Assembly: GCA_913061265.1 (NCBI GenBank)
Contig: CAJXVS010000001.1
Coordinates: 186,001 to 250,000, forward strand
From: an uncultured Halobacteriovorax sp.
GTDB taxonomy: Bacteria; Bdellovibrionota; Bacteriovoracia; Bacteriovoracales; Bacteriovoracaceae
Reading direction: 5' to 3'
Length of the DNA: 64,000 bases
The notes beneath the pieces were generated by a model that made no database searches, was not told where the DNA came from, and was given only the letters and a program-made list of their open reading frames with translations. The translations under genes and the position numbers were made by a program. Positions 1 to 9,191 of the stretch are shown here, in pieces; the first letter of the stretch is position 1; every line of letters begins with the position of its first letter.

Positions 1-248
1 GGGTTTGTTGAGAATCCAGAAAGGCCGGCTGTTCTCGCCTCCATTTCAAAGACAATCTTAGATCCTTTATGCCACATGCATACTTTCGTAAAATCTAACT
101 CACTAAGAGAGTTCAATCCACCAAAGATCCAATCATCTATTGAGTCGTTAATGCAAACCTTCTTACCTGGTTTAACATGGCATTTTGGGGCTTTGGCAAA
201 GATTTGCGTGCTAAAGATTAAGGCTAAGATAATAGCGGTGTTTTTCAT
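1..248 (-). CDS. Small secreted protein of unknown function, 3' end cut by the window
   Basis: The reading frame starts with ATG at 248, 8 bases after an AGGAG ribosome binding site, and runs off the left edge with 82 codons visible. Residues 1-19 form a typical Sec signal peptide (short Lys-bearing start, hydrophobic core, FAKA near the cleavage point). The mature part contains three Cys residues and a mixed polar sequence. I recognise no family. It lies just downstream of the sugar transferase on the same strand, 76 bases away, but nothing ties it to polysaccharide synthesis. The frame and start are well supported by the signal peptide and ribosome binding site; the function is unknown. Confidence 0.75.
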   Translation of the reverse strand, partial: MKNTAIILALIFSTQIFAKAPKCHVKPGKKVCINDSIDDWIFGGLNSLSELDFTKVCMWHKGSKIVFEMEARTAGLSGFSTN

Positions 249-324
249 AAATAGGCTCCTATCTCTCTATTGTCACAGATATAGAGAAATAATCAGCCGC
301 GTAATTTACTCTGGAAAAATAGTC

Positions 325-1059
325 TTAAACAAGCTCTGCTGTTCCCTTAAGGAAAAGCATCTTTTTAGCCGTATACCAAGCAATGAGAAGGTTTAAGAGG
401 TAGGAGTCTTTATGTAGGATATAAAGAAGGTCATACTTAAGCTTATCAGGGGCTTTTGCATCATAGACACAAGCAATCTGAGCAAGCCCTGTAATACCAG
501 GCTTTACGTTCTCTCTTACTTTATAGTTAGTGATGTCTTGAACATAAACATCAGTAAACTCAGGTCTCTCAGGACGAGGTCCAATAAAAGACATCTCACC
601 CCTAAGGATATTAAGAAGTTGTGGAAGTTCATCAATATGAGACTTTCTTAGGAAATCACCAAGCTTTGTAATCCTTGGATCCCCTTCCCAGCTTAAAGTG
701 ATCCCTGTGTGAACTTCTGCGTTTTGGATCATTGATCTAAACTTATAGATATTAAAATGTTCCCCATTCTTACCTACTCTTATCTGCTTGTAAAAGACTG
801 ATCCTTTAGAAGAGATTCTAATAGCAATGGCAGTAGCGATCATAATAGGCGCAAAGAGAACAACTAAAATGAGGGCACAAACAAATTCAAAGGCATCAAT
901 TAAGATATCTTTCTTATGCGCCGTTGGATTAATCTTGGCTGAATCAAAGAATGAGTTAAAAAGAGGGTTTCTCCATGAGATTGAATCATCAAGTTCTCTG
1001 AAGTTCTTACCCTTTAAAGAGGGAGAGATAATGTTTTCACCATCGATTATACTTTTCAA
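325..1059 (-). CDS. Undecaprenyl-phosphate sugar phosphotransferase (short, single-membrane-segment type)
   Basis: This enzyme should transfer a sugar-1-phosphate from a nucleotide sugar to undecaprenyl phosphate, the first step of building a polysaccharide repeat unit at the inner membrane. It has one membrane segment at about residues 56-80, followed by the catalytic domain of the bacterial sugar transferase family (PglC/WcaJ C-terminal type). Visible motifs are KFRSM near 106, DPRIT near 127, DELPQLLN near 143 and GPRPE near 160. At 244 residues it is the short form, without the multi-segment N-terminal half of WbaP/WcaJ. The start is a TTG at 1059, chosen because AAGGA lies 8 bases upstream; the nearby ATG at 1066 is out of frame. 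It is the only initiating transferase seen in the locus. The sugar cannot be read from sequence. Confidence 0.9.
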   Translation of the reverse strand: MKSIIDGENIISPSLKGKNFRELDDSISWRNPLFNSFFDSAKINPTAHKKDILIDAFEFVCALILVVLFAPIMIATAIAIRISSKGSVFYKQIRVGKNGEHFNIYKFRSMIQNAEVHTGITLSWEGDPRITKLGDFLRKSHIDELPQLLNILRGEMSFIGPRPERPEFTDVYVQDITNYKVRENVKPGITGLAQIACVYDAKAPDKLKYDLLYILHKDSYLLNLLIAWYTAKKMLFLKGTAELV

Positions 1060-1182
1060 AGTGCATCCTTATCTAATAATAAAATTGAGTTGGACGTCTT
1101 ATAATAGATTTATATAGTCGGATACAGAAAAAGTGAGGAACCGTGAAAAAAAGAAGCGAATTAGGCCCTGGCCGCTGCGTTT

Positions 1183-4100
1183 CTAGAAGTTATGGTCTAG
1201 GTGCTTTTGCAGCTGGGTTTTAAACTCGGCGTAGTCTTTACGCCCTTTTGCTGAAAAGGGCTCTTTGGAGCCTGAGATAGTATATGTTTTCAATACCTTA
1301 CGGAGCCACTTCTTAGTTTCATCAAAGTAGAGCTTATTCTTAGCGGATTTTCTCTTCAGAGAGTTCTCTAGAAGCATGAGAAGCCTATAATCTTGCAGGC
1401 CCTCCGCCGAGAGCTCAAACTTTAAGCTTGTTAATAGGCTACCATCGCTTTTAGGGTAGAACATGGCGACTTCGGTCTCTCGTCCGTCTAAATCGAAGTA
1501 AGGATAGTTATTATAAGCGGCCATATGCCAATCAAGATAATAAGAAAGTCCTTCTTTAGTGGTGCTAAACAGAGCCGGACCAAAGCCATGTCGAGGATCA
1601 TCGAGGGCCCTAGGGCTACCATTATAAGTCCCCCACTTTCTTTTTTTCTTCTTCACTGATGGGTTTAGATAAGCATAAAAGCCGTAATCAAATGAATCGT
1701 TTAACTTTTCAAGCTCCCCTGAACCAAGAGTTGAAAAGCCTCCGATTTGAAGGTCAGGGTACAGGCCTTTAATAAAGTTGGCTTTTTCTAAGTCATGACC
1801 CACCTTATCTGAATAACCTGAGGCTTCATCACTAAAGGTATAAACGATGTTCTTACTGCCAAACTCAATAAGCCCTTCTTTGAATTGAGTAGCGATTGCT
1901 CCGTGAGACTTGGCCCTTTGTTCTTTGTTCTCACTATCGAGCTCTTCAAAGTAGTCCTCGGGAAACTCTCCTCCATAAGAAAAATAAGGCCCCGTAAGAC
2001 CTGCTTTCTTGGCCATGACAAAGAGCCTCTCAAGAGGTTTGTAATTTAAGAAAAGTTGGTCTCCTTCTTTTATAATGGGAACCTTTGGCAATGAACTAAA
2101 ACTAGTAAAGCCTCGCTCGCCTAGGGCCTTAATAACCTTCTCTCTGTAAAGCCATCTTAATTTATCAAAGTCTCTTCCCTTAAAGTAAGTCTTCCCAATG
2201 GGGTCAAGCCCTAAGAACCCTACGGGAATCTTAACAAGAGGAAGTTTCTTATTCTTAACTTGAACTTCAATCTCAATGGACTCTACTACAGAGCCTTTTG
2301 ATATTTTTAAATAACCAGAATAGGTTCCAGGCTTTTGATTAAGGCTAACAGGAATATCAAGCATGATAAAACGGCTTTCATCTTTTGGAAAATGAAGAGT
2401 CCTTCCCTTTGCATCCTTGAAGAACTTTCCGGCTAAGAGGTAGGTTTCATGATTAAGGTTTTCTGAGACAAACGAGTTAACCAGCCTTAAGATTCGTGCC
2501 TGACTTGTGTCAAAGATCTTTCCTTCTTTATTTTTTAGTTTCGAGAGCTCTAGCTTAAAAGAAGTTTGCCCCTTTAAGTCGTGAAGCTGAATCATCTCTC
2601 TTACTCTCATACTTTTAAAGACGACTCTTTTTATAGAGGACTTTACCCCTTCAAAGTAATCAGTAGGCTCAAGGTGAGGCCTTAGCCTAATCAATGAGAC
2701 TTCTTTTTTTCTCAGGACTTTCTCACCAAGCTTTCGAGGCGAGATGGCCCTGGTTAGCTTTAAGTACTCTTCTCTTCTAAAGTTAACGAGCTCTTCTTTA
2801 AACACTGAAGCTTTCTTTGCGTCTTTGATCTTATAGATAAGCAGGCTGTTAAGAGAGATCCCTGAGGCGTCACCTTCAAAACCAATATCAAGATAGCCTT
2901 TTTCCACAAAGACATCTTGAACGATAGGTTTAAAAAGAGATTTTAAATGAGTATCAAAAGGGTTATCTCCACTGCCCGGCTCTACCTCTTCAAAACGTAA
3001 GTAGTCCCGAAGGTAGTCTTTAGCAAAAGCGCGGGTTTCCTTAAAGACGGGCTTTCCCCCTACGTAGAGCATGCGGTTTGTCCAAAAAGGAACATCCCAA
3101 TAGCCTAATTGATCCATCACTAATTCAAAGCGGTAGCGCCCATTAGGCAGCTTGACTCTAAAGTTTCCTTCTTTGATTCCAATTGAGTGCCTATGTAGAG
3201 TATCGACATAGACTGAATCTAGGAGACGCCAAAACTTAGGCCCTATAAAACCAAAACCTCTAGAGCCCCTATACTGGCTCTGTGTGGTGACGGGGATAAA
3301 GCCTTTCATGGCGTTATTAGGATGATTGGTAAAATCAAAGGCCCAGACTTCTTTTGGAGGTATAGGTGATTTTTCAGAAAAGAGTTTGATCTTATCGACT
3401 AAGAACTTTTTAGTCGTTGTATTTTCATTATCTGGGTCAACAATAATAAAGAATTGCTTTAAGTTCTTTAAGTCTAGATATCTCTTAACTTTAACTGAAC
3501 CTCTCTCCCCTACCCATCTTTTTAATTTGAAAGTTAACTTGTTCCAGCCCGGAGTGATCCTCGTTTTATGATTAAGCTTAGTCCAATAACCTTTTGAAAA
3601 TTTATCTGCAAGCACCAAGTAAAACGGAGTGCTTTTCTTCATGGGGTTATAAACATCAAGTTGAATATATTCAAAAGCAGACCAATCATTGAGCTTCATT
3701 TGATTATAATCAAAATTATAATACTCACCTTGTTCTAGAACTGCGGCTCTAAGCCCGTCTGTCTTTTTTGAAGTATCAAACTTTTGAAAGGGATGACCAG
3801 GCTCTATTTCTTCTTGAGATTTCTCGAAGCTATAAAGCCCTATCTCTCTTGATGCTGATCCTTGATTAGCTCTTTCAGACTTAATCGCCTTTAAAAGATT
3901 TTCCTTTTTTAAAGGAACCCGATTAAAGACCCTCTCACCCCCACTTGATCTTAAGACGGGCTCTAGTGAGATATCATCTAACCAGACTTGACCAGGAGTC
4001 TTTAAGCGAAACCAAATATCAAGTGACCCTTTTTTAGTGACAGTGACTTCGTGTTTTACGCGGGACCATTCCGTACTCCCCGAAAGGTCCCTAAAGAGAG

Positions 4101-4431
4101 TCTTGATTCCAGATCCATTATCGTAGAAGTGCCATAGGGAATCGCTGCCTTTTTCGGCTTCCCCTACTTCAAAGAGTTTTATCCAAGCAGTAAAACGATA
4201 AGTGCCTGGCTTTAACCCAGAGGCGTAGAGGTGAGCGGTCTTCTCATCACCAAACTGAGTTGAGAGATAAAGAGAGCCATCCCCTTTTCGTCCAACAGAT
4301 TGGTCCCAGCGTCCTTCACCTTGACCATAGAAGGCCCAGCCATTGGCGCCACTATCAAAGTTAAATCCTCCTGATGCGGAAAATGTAAAAAGACAGCTGA
4401 ATATGCTAAGATAGACTTTATATTTGAACAT
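1183..4431 (-). CDS. Large secreted carbohydrate-active protein, GH123/DUF4091-like C-terminus
   Basis: This 1082-residue protein has a short N-terminal signal peptide (to about residue 20) and should be secreted or periplasmic. Residues 21-160 look like a jelly-roll carbohydrate-binding module (repeated W/F, a WLDDISL strand near the end). About 210-350 is a second beta-sandwich resembling CIA30 or CBM-type modules. The last 150 residues carry FYPKSDG and LKFELSAEGLQDYRLL, very like the end of DUF4091/GH123 glycoside hydrolases. The family suggests a hydrolase acting on an amino-sugar polymer, so a polysaccharide-trimming or matrix-degrading enzyme is plausible; substrate and activity are inference. 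The gene is divergent from the deacetylase at 4462 with only 30 bases between start codons. A TATAAT hexamer ends 7 bases before the ATG, so the transcript may be leaderless. Confidence 0.72.
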   Translation of the reverse strand: MFKYKVYLSIFSCLFTFSASGGFNFDSGANGWAFYGQGEGRWDQSVGRKGDGSLYLSTQFGDEKTAHLYASGLKPGTYRFTAWIKLFEVGEAEKGSDSLWHFYDNGSGIKTLFRDLSGSTEWSRVKHEVTVTKKGSLDIWFRLKTPGQVWLDDISLEPVLRSSGGERVFNRVPLKKENLLKAIKSERANQGSASREIGLYSFEKSQEEIEPGHPFQKFDTSKKTDGLRAAVLEQGEYYNFDYNQMKLNDWSAFEYIQLDVYNPMKKSTPFYLVLADKFSKGYWTKLNHKTRITPGWNKLTFKLKRWVGERGSVKVKRYLDLKNLKQFFIIVDPDNENTTTKKFLVDKIKLFSEKSPIPPKEVWAFDFTNHPNNAMKGFIPVTTQSQYRGSRGFGFIGPKFWRLLDSVYVDTLHRHSIGIKEGNFRVKLPNGRYRFELVMDQLGYWDVPFWTNRMLYVGGKPVFKETRAFAKDYLRDYLRFEEVEPGSGDNPFDTHLKSLFKPIVQDVFVEKGYLDIGFEGDASGISLNSLLIYKIKDAKKASVFKEELVNFRREEYLKLTRAISPRKLGEKVLRKKEVSLIRLRPHLEPTDYFEGVKSSIKRVVFKSMRVREMIQLHDLKGQTSFKLELSKLKNKEGKIFDTSQARILRLVNSFVSENLNHETYLLAGKFFKDAKGRTLHFPKDESRFIMLDIPVSLNQKPGTYSGYLKISKGSVVESIEIEVQVKNKKLPLVKIPVGFLGLDPIGKTYFKGRDFDKLRWLYREKVIKALGERGFTSFSSLPKVPIIKEGDQLFLNYKPLERLFVMAKKAGLTGPYFSYGGEFPEDYFEELDSENKEQRAKSHGAIATQFKEGLIEFGSKNIVYTFSDEASGYSDKVGHDLEKANFIKGLYPDLQIGGFSTLGSGELEKLNDSFDYGFYAYLNPSVKKKKRKWGTYNGSPRALDDPRHGFGPALFSTTKEGLSYYLDWHMAAYNNYPYFDLDGRETEVAMFYPKSDGSLLTSLKFELSAEGLQDYRLLMLLENSLKRKSAKNKLYFDETKKWLRKVLKTYTISGSKEPFSAKGRKDYAEFKTQLQKHLDHNF

Positions 4432-4461
4432 TTCCTTTATTATACGGAATAAATTAAGACT
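4432..4461. promoter_or_regulatory. 30-base divergent promoter region
   Basis: Only 30 bases separate two divergent start codons. On the minus strand TATAAT (4439-4444) is followed by 7 bases and the ATG at 4431. On the plus strand TAAATT (4450-4455) is followed by 6 bases and the ATG at 4462. Both spacings would put transcription starts at or next to the A of the start codon. Neither gene has a normally spaced ribosome binding site; AAAGGAA abuts the 4431 start too closely. Back-to-back promoters with leaderless messages are the simplest reading. No clear -35 boxes are visible. Confidence 0.5.
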
Positions 4462-5505
4462 ATGTACAAAAGCTTAAAGATCTTCACTCTTCACCTACTC
4501 AAATACTCAGGAATCTTTGCCTTTGCGAAGTTTTACTACAGAAATAGCCCAAGGATAATCTGCTATCACGGATTCAATATCCTTGATGAAGCCGAGTTCA
4601 TTCCTGGTACATTTATTAAAGCTGAGACCTTTAAAGAGCGCCTTAAGCTTTTAGAGAAACTAGGTTCTGAGTTCATCCCTCTTGAAGATATAATCAAGAG
4701 TCATAAGCTTCCAAAGCTCCCAGTAGTCCTGACCTTTGACGATGGCTTTGTCTCCACCTTAACTGAGGGCCTGCCCATCCTAGAGGAAGCTAATATTCCA
4801 GCCACACTCTATGTAACTACTTACTATCATCTCAAACAGAACCCTATCTTTAGGCTTCACTTTAATTACCTTACATGGAAAGCAAATGACTTAAAGATCA
4901 CAAGTGAACTCTTTAGCCTAAAGCTTCCCATTGAAGGAGAGATTGATCTTAGCTCCTATAAAGAAAAATGGAAGATCATCAAAGAGTTTGAGAAAAATAG
5001 ATCTGAAACTGAGCGTCACCAACTCTTAAATGAACTAGAAGTAGCGCTAAAGGTTTCTCTCAGCGATGAGCAGCGAAAGAAGTCTTTTACCATAGCTAAT
5101 GCTGAAGAATTAAAGGACGCTCAAAAAAGAAAGCTAGACCTGCAACTTCATACCCACCGCCATGTTCTTCCTGTTAATAGAGAAGGCTGTAAGAGTGAGG
5201 TCTTTGAAAATAGAGAGATCTTAAAAGAGTTCACTAGTGAAGACCTCGTTCATTTTTGTTATCCAAGTGGGATCTATGACAGGGATCAATTTCCTTGGCT
5301 CGATGAAGCTGGAGTTCTCACCGCAACCACTTTAGTTCCGGGCCTTGTTAAGAAGGACACCCACCCGCTAGAGCTTCCCCGTATTCTTGATAATGAGCAA
5401 TTAAGTTTGATTCAATTTGAGGCTGAAGTTTGTGGTGTAGGAGATTTTCTTAGATCTTTAAAAGCCCCGTTTTCTAAAACAGGGCCGAATACTAGTGCTA
5501 CTTAA
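4462..5505 (+). CDS. Polysaccharide deacetylase family protein (NodB/CE4 fold)
   Basis: The protein should remove acetyl groups from an N- or O-acetylated polysaccharide, or be a related CE4 hydrolase. The N-terminal 35 residues are hydrophobic and basic, then RIICYHGFN opens the NodB domain. TFDDGF near residue 93 is motif 1 with the catalytic and metal-binding Asp pair, and LQLHTHRH near 230 matches the metal-binding His motif 2. A Lys/Glu-rich helical insertion lies between them (about 160-215). At 347 residues it is longer than minimal NodB. Its stop codon overlaps the stop of the export lipoprotein on the other strand by 4 bases. The position inside the polysaccharide locus suggests it modifies the exported polymer, which is inference. 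Confidence 0.85.
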   Translation: MYKSLKIFTLHLLKYSGIFAFAKFYYRNSPRIICYHGFNILDEAEFIPGTFIKAETFKERLKLLEKLGSEFIPLEDIIKSHKLPKLPVVLTFDDGFVSTLTEGLPILEEANIPATLYVTTYYHLKQNPIFRLHFNYLTWKANDLKITSELFSLKLPIEGEIDLSSYKEKWKIIKEFEKNRSETERHQLLNELEVALKVSLSDEQRKKSFTIANAEELKDAQKRKLDLQLHTHRHVLPVNREGCKSEVFENREILKEFTSEDLVHFCYPSGIYDRDQFPWLDEAGVLTATTLVPGLVKKDTHPLELPRILDNEQLSLIQFEAEVCGVGDFLRSLKAPFSKTGPNTSAT

Positions 5506-6515
5506 AGAGCGATAATAAGAACAGCGATAGTTGAGATTAAACTGGCCACTTGCAGTGTTCTCTCCCAAAAGCGGTCCCAGAAAGTTCTTTTCTCAGCATT
5601 TAGGTAGACTATATCACTTGGATAGATAGCAGGAATGCTCTTCATATCAGTGATATTAAAATGAATCTTAACCAGCCCATTAGGACCTCGGCGGATAATA
5701 TAAGACTCTTGATAGTCTAAATTAGAAATGGTTCCACCAGTCTTAGAGAGGTAGTAAAACAACGAGGCATTTTCTTGGTAAAGAGTTTTCCCCGGCTGAT
5801 TCACACCCCCAAGCATAGTGACAAAGGGAAGCTCACTATTATTTCCCCCTTCACTCATTCTCGTCACAAAGATTGAATCCCCGCCAGTCCAGGTAGGAGA
5901 CTTTCCAAAGAACTTTGATTGAAAGTATTGGTTTAATGAAATAGTGTATTTTTTATTTTGTTGTTGAATGGCCGCAACAAAGAAGTCTTTTTGAAGCTCC
6001 CCTTTTAATCCGCCGGCTTGATCGATAACCTTATCGATACTATCTTTTTGCTTAACTAAATAGCGGCCTGACTTCTTAACCAGCCCTCTAACTTCGACCC
6101 AGTAGTCTCTTCTCAGGAGTCTAAAGCGAACGTCCTTAACCCCTCTTTGAAAAAACTTGGAGTAACGGTCAATCACAGCGTCTTTTAGCTTTTGAAAACT
6201 CATTCCAGTAGCGTTGATCTTTACATTATAAGGAAGGGCCAGCATCCCATCAAAGCGAGTACGGAACTTTCCTCGTAATTTATCATCTGAAGGATGATAA
6301 AGAGAAAAGAGATGCCCTGGGGCGACTAATCCGTTTAACTTCTTAAAGCTTGGAACTTCATCGGGGCCCGCAAGTTTCGATCCAGTGCCAGCTGCAGAGG
6401 CCTTATAAACATTATTATAGCGTTCATAGGCAACATCACTTTTATTTGATGATCCGCATCCCACTAGGCCTATAATTAATAAAAATAATAGACCAACCCG
6501 TACCAACTGGTTCAT
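5502..6515 (-). CDS. Outer-membrane polysaccharide export lipoprotein (Wza-like, SLBB domains)
   Basis: This is a member of the polysaccharide export (Poly_export/SLBB) family that forms the outer-membrane channel for capsule or exopolysaccharide. The first 20 residues are a lipoprotein signal ending in the lipobox LVGC. A Poly_export segment follows (LPYNVKINATG near 95), then SLBB-like stretches (VEVRGLVKKSGRYLVK near 145; TMLGGVNQPGKTLYQ near 235). A hydrophobic C-terminal segment may be the transmembrane helix that closes Wza-type rings. An earlier in-frame TTG at 6530 lies inside the ribosome binding site itself. I chose ATG 6515, which has AGGAG 7 bases upstream and gives a clean signal peptide. 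It should work with the Wzz-like protein at 14096-15259. Confidence 0.88.
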   Translation of the reverse strand: MNQLVRVGLLFLLIIGLVGCGSSNKSDVAYERYNNVYKASAAGTGSKLAGPDEVPSFKKLNGLVAPGHLFSLYHPSDDKLRGKFRTRFDGMLALPYNVKINATGMSFQKLKDAVIDRYSKFFQRGVKDVRFRLLRRDYWVEVRGLVKKSGRYLVKQKDSIDKVIDQAGGLKGELQKDFFVAAIQQQNKKYTISLNQYFQSKFFGKSPTWTGGDSIFVTRMSEGGNNSELPFVTMLGGVNQPGKTLYQENASLFYYLSKTGGTISNLDYQESYIIRRGPNGLVKIHFNITDMKSIPAIYPSDIVYLNAEKRTFWDRFWERTLQVASLISTIAVLIIAL

Positions 6516-6675
6516 GACAAAACTCCTCAACTTTTAATTAATTTGGATTTGTTATAAGTTAAAACTTAACAGATTCATAAGAATTTTCAATACCTTATCC
6601 TTTTTACAGGGTGAATAATTTGACCTAGAGCCAAAGCCATTAGCTTGCTAGAAACAAAACAAACAAGGAACAACT

Positions 6676-7788
6676 ATGAAGATACTCCATCTTGTCCAAT
6701 TCTTAGGCGTAGGTGGCCTCGAGAAAGTTCTCGAGCTCCTGATCATCGAACAAAAGGCCATGGGCCATGAAGTGGAGCTTATGGTCTATGATCATAATCA
6801 AGATTGGGTGGAAGAATTTAGAACTATTGGAATCAATGTAACAACAGAGTTTCAAAAAAAGCCTGGCTACGATCTAAACCTAATTAAGTATCTTTCAAAT
6901 AAAGTTCAGGACTTTGACTTAGTTCATACCCATGATTTAAACCCAATGATGTACTTAGGCCCAGCCAGGATTCTAAGCAAGATAAAAGGTCATGAGAACT
7001 TTCCTAAGATCGTTCATACCACTCATGGAATGGAACATATAGACATTGAGCCGCGGACAATTCTTTATGAAAAATTTATCGCTACCATGACTGAAGCGGT
7101 CATAGGGGTTAGCCCAGCCATTTGTTCTTACTATGAGAAGAAGCTTAAGGTCGACCCTTCTAAAATCTATAATATAGATAACGGAACTCCCGTACCCACT
7201 AGCCTTCCTCTTTATAAAGAAGGAAAAGAAGCACTAGAAAAAAGGTTCTCACTTCCAAGGGGAAAAAAGATCTTTTGCACTGTTGCTAGAGTCGTTCCTT
7301 TAAAAGACCAAAAGATCTTAGTTGAGGCCATGAAGAATTACCCAGAGGCGCTCCTTTTAGTTATCGGTCCTTCAGGAAACGATCAGTACTACAAAGAACT
7401 AGAACTTATGAAGACAGCTAATGTTTATCTCTTAGGCGGACAATCAAAGATCAATGAAATCCTAAGTGGAGCAGATCTTTTTCTTTCTGCCTCTCATCAC
7501 GAAGGAATTCCTATCTCCGTCCTTGAGGCTCAGGCAGCTGGTGTGCCCTGCCTTTTATCTGATATTCCAGGCCATTTAACTTTAAAGGAAAACATGACAA
7601 AGGACGTCGCTCTTTATTTTAAAATGAAAAGCCTTAGTGAATTAAAGAACGCATTAAATAAGTTCTTAGACCCTAAGTTTAATTTAGAAGAAATTAGAGA
7701 AACCGCTTATAATATGGTCAAACAAGACTACTCTTCAAAGGCCATGGCCTTAAACTATCAAGCCGTCTATACAGGAAAGAAATGTTAA
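6676..7788 (+). CDS. Glycosyltransferase family 4
   Basis: A GT-B fold retaining glycosyltransferase likely to add one sugar to the lipid-linked repeat unit on the cytoplasmic face. The N-terminal acceptor domain begins ILHLVQFLGVGGLEKV, the usual glycine-rich GT4 start. A strand with THDLNP lies near residue 96 and the linker with ARVVPLKDQ near 205. The C-terminal donor domain carries the E-x7-E motif in HHEGIPISVLE near 275. Length (370) is normal. AAGGA lies 8 bases before the ATG. The next gene starts 7 bases before this stop, so the two are probably translationally coupled. Donor and acceptor sugars are unknown. Confidence 0.9.
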   Translation: MKILHLVQFLGVGGLEKVLELLIIEQKAMGHEVELMVYDHNQDWVEEFRTIGINVTTEFQKKPGYDLNLIKYLSNKVQDFDLVHTHDLNPMMYLGPARILSKIKGHENFPKIVHTTHGMEHIDIEPRTILYEKFIATMTEAVIGVSPAICSYYEKKLKVDPSKIYNIDNGTPVPTSLPLYKEGKEALEKRFSLPRGKKIFCTVARVVPLKDQKILVEAMKNYPEALLLVIGPSGNDQYYKELELMKTANVYLLGGQSKINEILSGADLFLSASHHEGIPISVLEAQAAGVPCLLSDIPGHLTLKENMTKDVALYFKMKSLSELKNALNKFLDPKFNLEEIRETAYNMVKQDYSSKAMALNYQAVYTGKKC

Positions 7789-9191
7789 AAAAACTTAAAG
7801 AAGGTCATTGGCCTATATTTATTCTTTCTAGTTTCTCATCCTTCATGAATCTTTTTCTACCTATCATTCTCGTTAGGATCCTAGCTCCGAGTGAAATTGG
7901 GCTTTATAAGATCTTCTTTATTCATCTAATGGTATTTCCTTTTCTCTTTCTTATTGGGGGCCCCGTTCAATCTGTTTATTATTGGGTGGGGAAAAAGGAA
8001 GAAGAACGAGCGGGCTACCTTCACTCTACATGGGCCCTTACTGCAATATTATCTCTTTTAGTTTTAATAGTAAGTCTTCCCTTTATTAATTTTATCTCAA
8101 GTTGGCTAGACTTCCCCACTAAGTATTCATTTCTTATGATCTTTTCAGGCTCTTTGTTGGTCTTATCAGGCCATTACGGGGAGGCCAAGACCGCTCTTGG
8201 AGATAGGATCACAGGAACCAGCTTTAACACTGGCTTCGAAGTAATAAAGGTTCTCTCAATTCTCATTACCGCATGGATCACAAAAGATGTAGGAAGCATC
8301 TTTTTCGCTTATACTATAGTGTTTTTAAGCAAACTTATTATCTCGAGCATACTAGGCTACAAAGCTAAGACTCTTAGCTTTAATTTTGATAAAGAAAAAA
8401 TAAAGGAAGTCTTTTGGTATTGCTTCCCGATTTCACTCTCAGCCTTACTTGGCTTCTTTGTAGATAAGATAGACCTTCTTATTCTTTCGAGCTACTTAGA
8501 TTCTGAAGGTTTTGCCTTTTATTCTATGGGCTGCTTAGTTGTTCCACCTCTTATCCTTCTAGACATGTCTGTACAAAAGGTACTTATCCCAAAGCTATCA
8601 ACTCTCTATAACGAAAAGAAATTTGAAGTGGCTAGTGAGCATTTTAGAAAGGCCATCAGTGATACAAGCTTCTTAATCATACCTGCCATCTTTGGCTTAA
8701 TCTTTTTTGCCGAACCCATTGTCACTCTCTTGTATACCGACAAGTATCAAAGCTCTGCTATCTTTTTAAAGATCTTTGCCATTGGATACCTTCAATACAC
8801 TATTCCTCACGATGCAATTCCTCGGGCCTCAGGAAATAGCGGTTGGATCTTAAAGATCTATTTAGTCACAACGCCTATTTCCTTAGTGGCGGTCTTCTTA
8901 GCCGCTAAATACAGCGGAGCAGAGGCTGCCTTAACAGCGGCTATTATCCTTAAGTTCTTTCCAAAGTTCTTCGGCATATTGTATTCAAAGAAGCTGATGA
9001 ACTGGGGTTGGAAGGATGTCTTTCCTTATTCAAGGATCTTACTTTATTCGATGGTGGCCCTCGCCCTTTCACTGATAAGCCTTTTTGTTAAGAGCTTTTT
9101 TACAACCGAGCTAATATGGTTCTTTGTTTGCGCCCCTATCTTTGCTGCTGTCTATCTTGGAACACTTTATAAGTTAAGGAGTAAGCTATGA
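7782..9191 (+). CDS. Wzx-type polysaccharide flippase (MOP superfamily)
   Basis: A polytopic membrane protein of 469 residues with about 12-14 hydrophobic segments spread over its length, opening with a short basic stretch and FLPIILVRILAPSEIGLYK, the characteristic first-helix region of the PST/MOP flippases. The family flips undecaprenyl-linked repeat units from the cytoplasmic to the periplasmic face. It overlaps the preceding glycosyltransferase by 7 bases and the following one by 4 (ATGA), a tight three-gene operon. The presence of Wzx plus a Wzy-like polymerase (12630-14093) and a Wzz-like protein defines the locus as Wzx/Wzy-dependent rather than ABC-dependent. Confidence 0.9.
   Translation: MLKKLKEGHWPIFILSSFSSFMNLFLPIILVRILAPSEIGLYKIFFIHLMVFPFLFLIGGPVQSVYYWVGKKEEERAGYLHSTWALTAILSLLVLIVSLPFINFISSWLDFPTKYSFLMIFSGSLLVLSGHYGEAKTALGDRITGTSFNTGFEVIKVLSILITAWITKDVGSIFFAYTIVFLSKLIISSILGYKAKTLSFNFDKEKIKEVFWYCFPISLSALLGFFVDKIDLLILSSYLDSEGFAFYSMGCLVVPPLILLDMSVQKVLIPKLSTLYNEKKFEVASEHFRKAISDTSFLIIPAIFGLIFFAEPIVTLLYTDKYQSSAIFLKIFAIGYLQYTIPHDAIPRASGNSGWILKIYLVTTPISLVAVFLAAKYSGAEAALTAAIILKFFPKFFGILYSKKLMNWGWKDVFPYSRILLYSMVALALSLISLFVKSFFTTELIWFFVCAPIFAAVYLGTLYKLRSKL

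Noticed and set aside
827-1117. Plus-strand frame opposite the sugar transferase
   Set aside because: It is antisense to a gene with clear family motifs; the translation is low in structure and lacks a ribosome binding site.
5466-5490. Possible hairpin GCCCCGTTTT/AAAACAGGGC at the end of the deacetylase gene
   Set aside because: It lies in coding sequence, has a mismatch and no T run, so it is not a convincing terminator.
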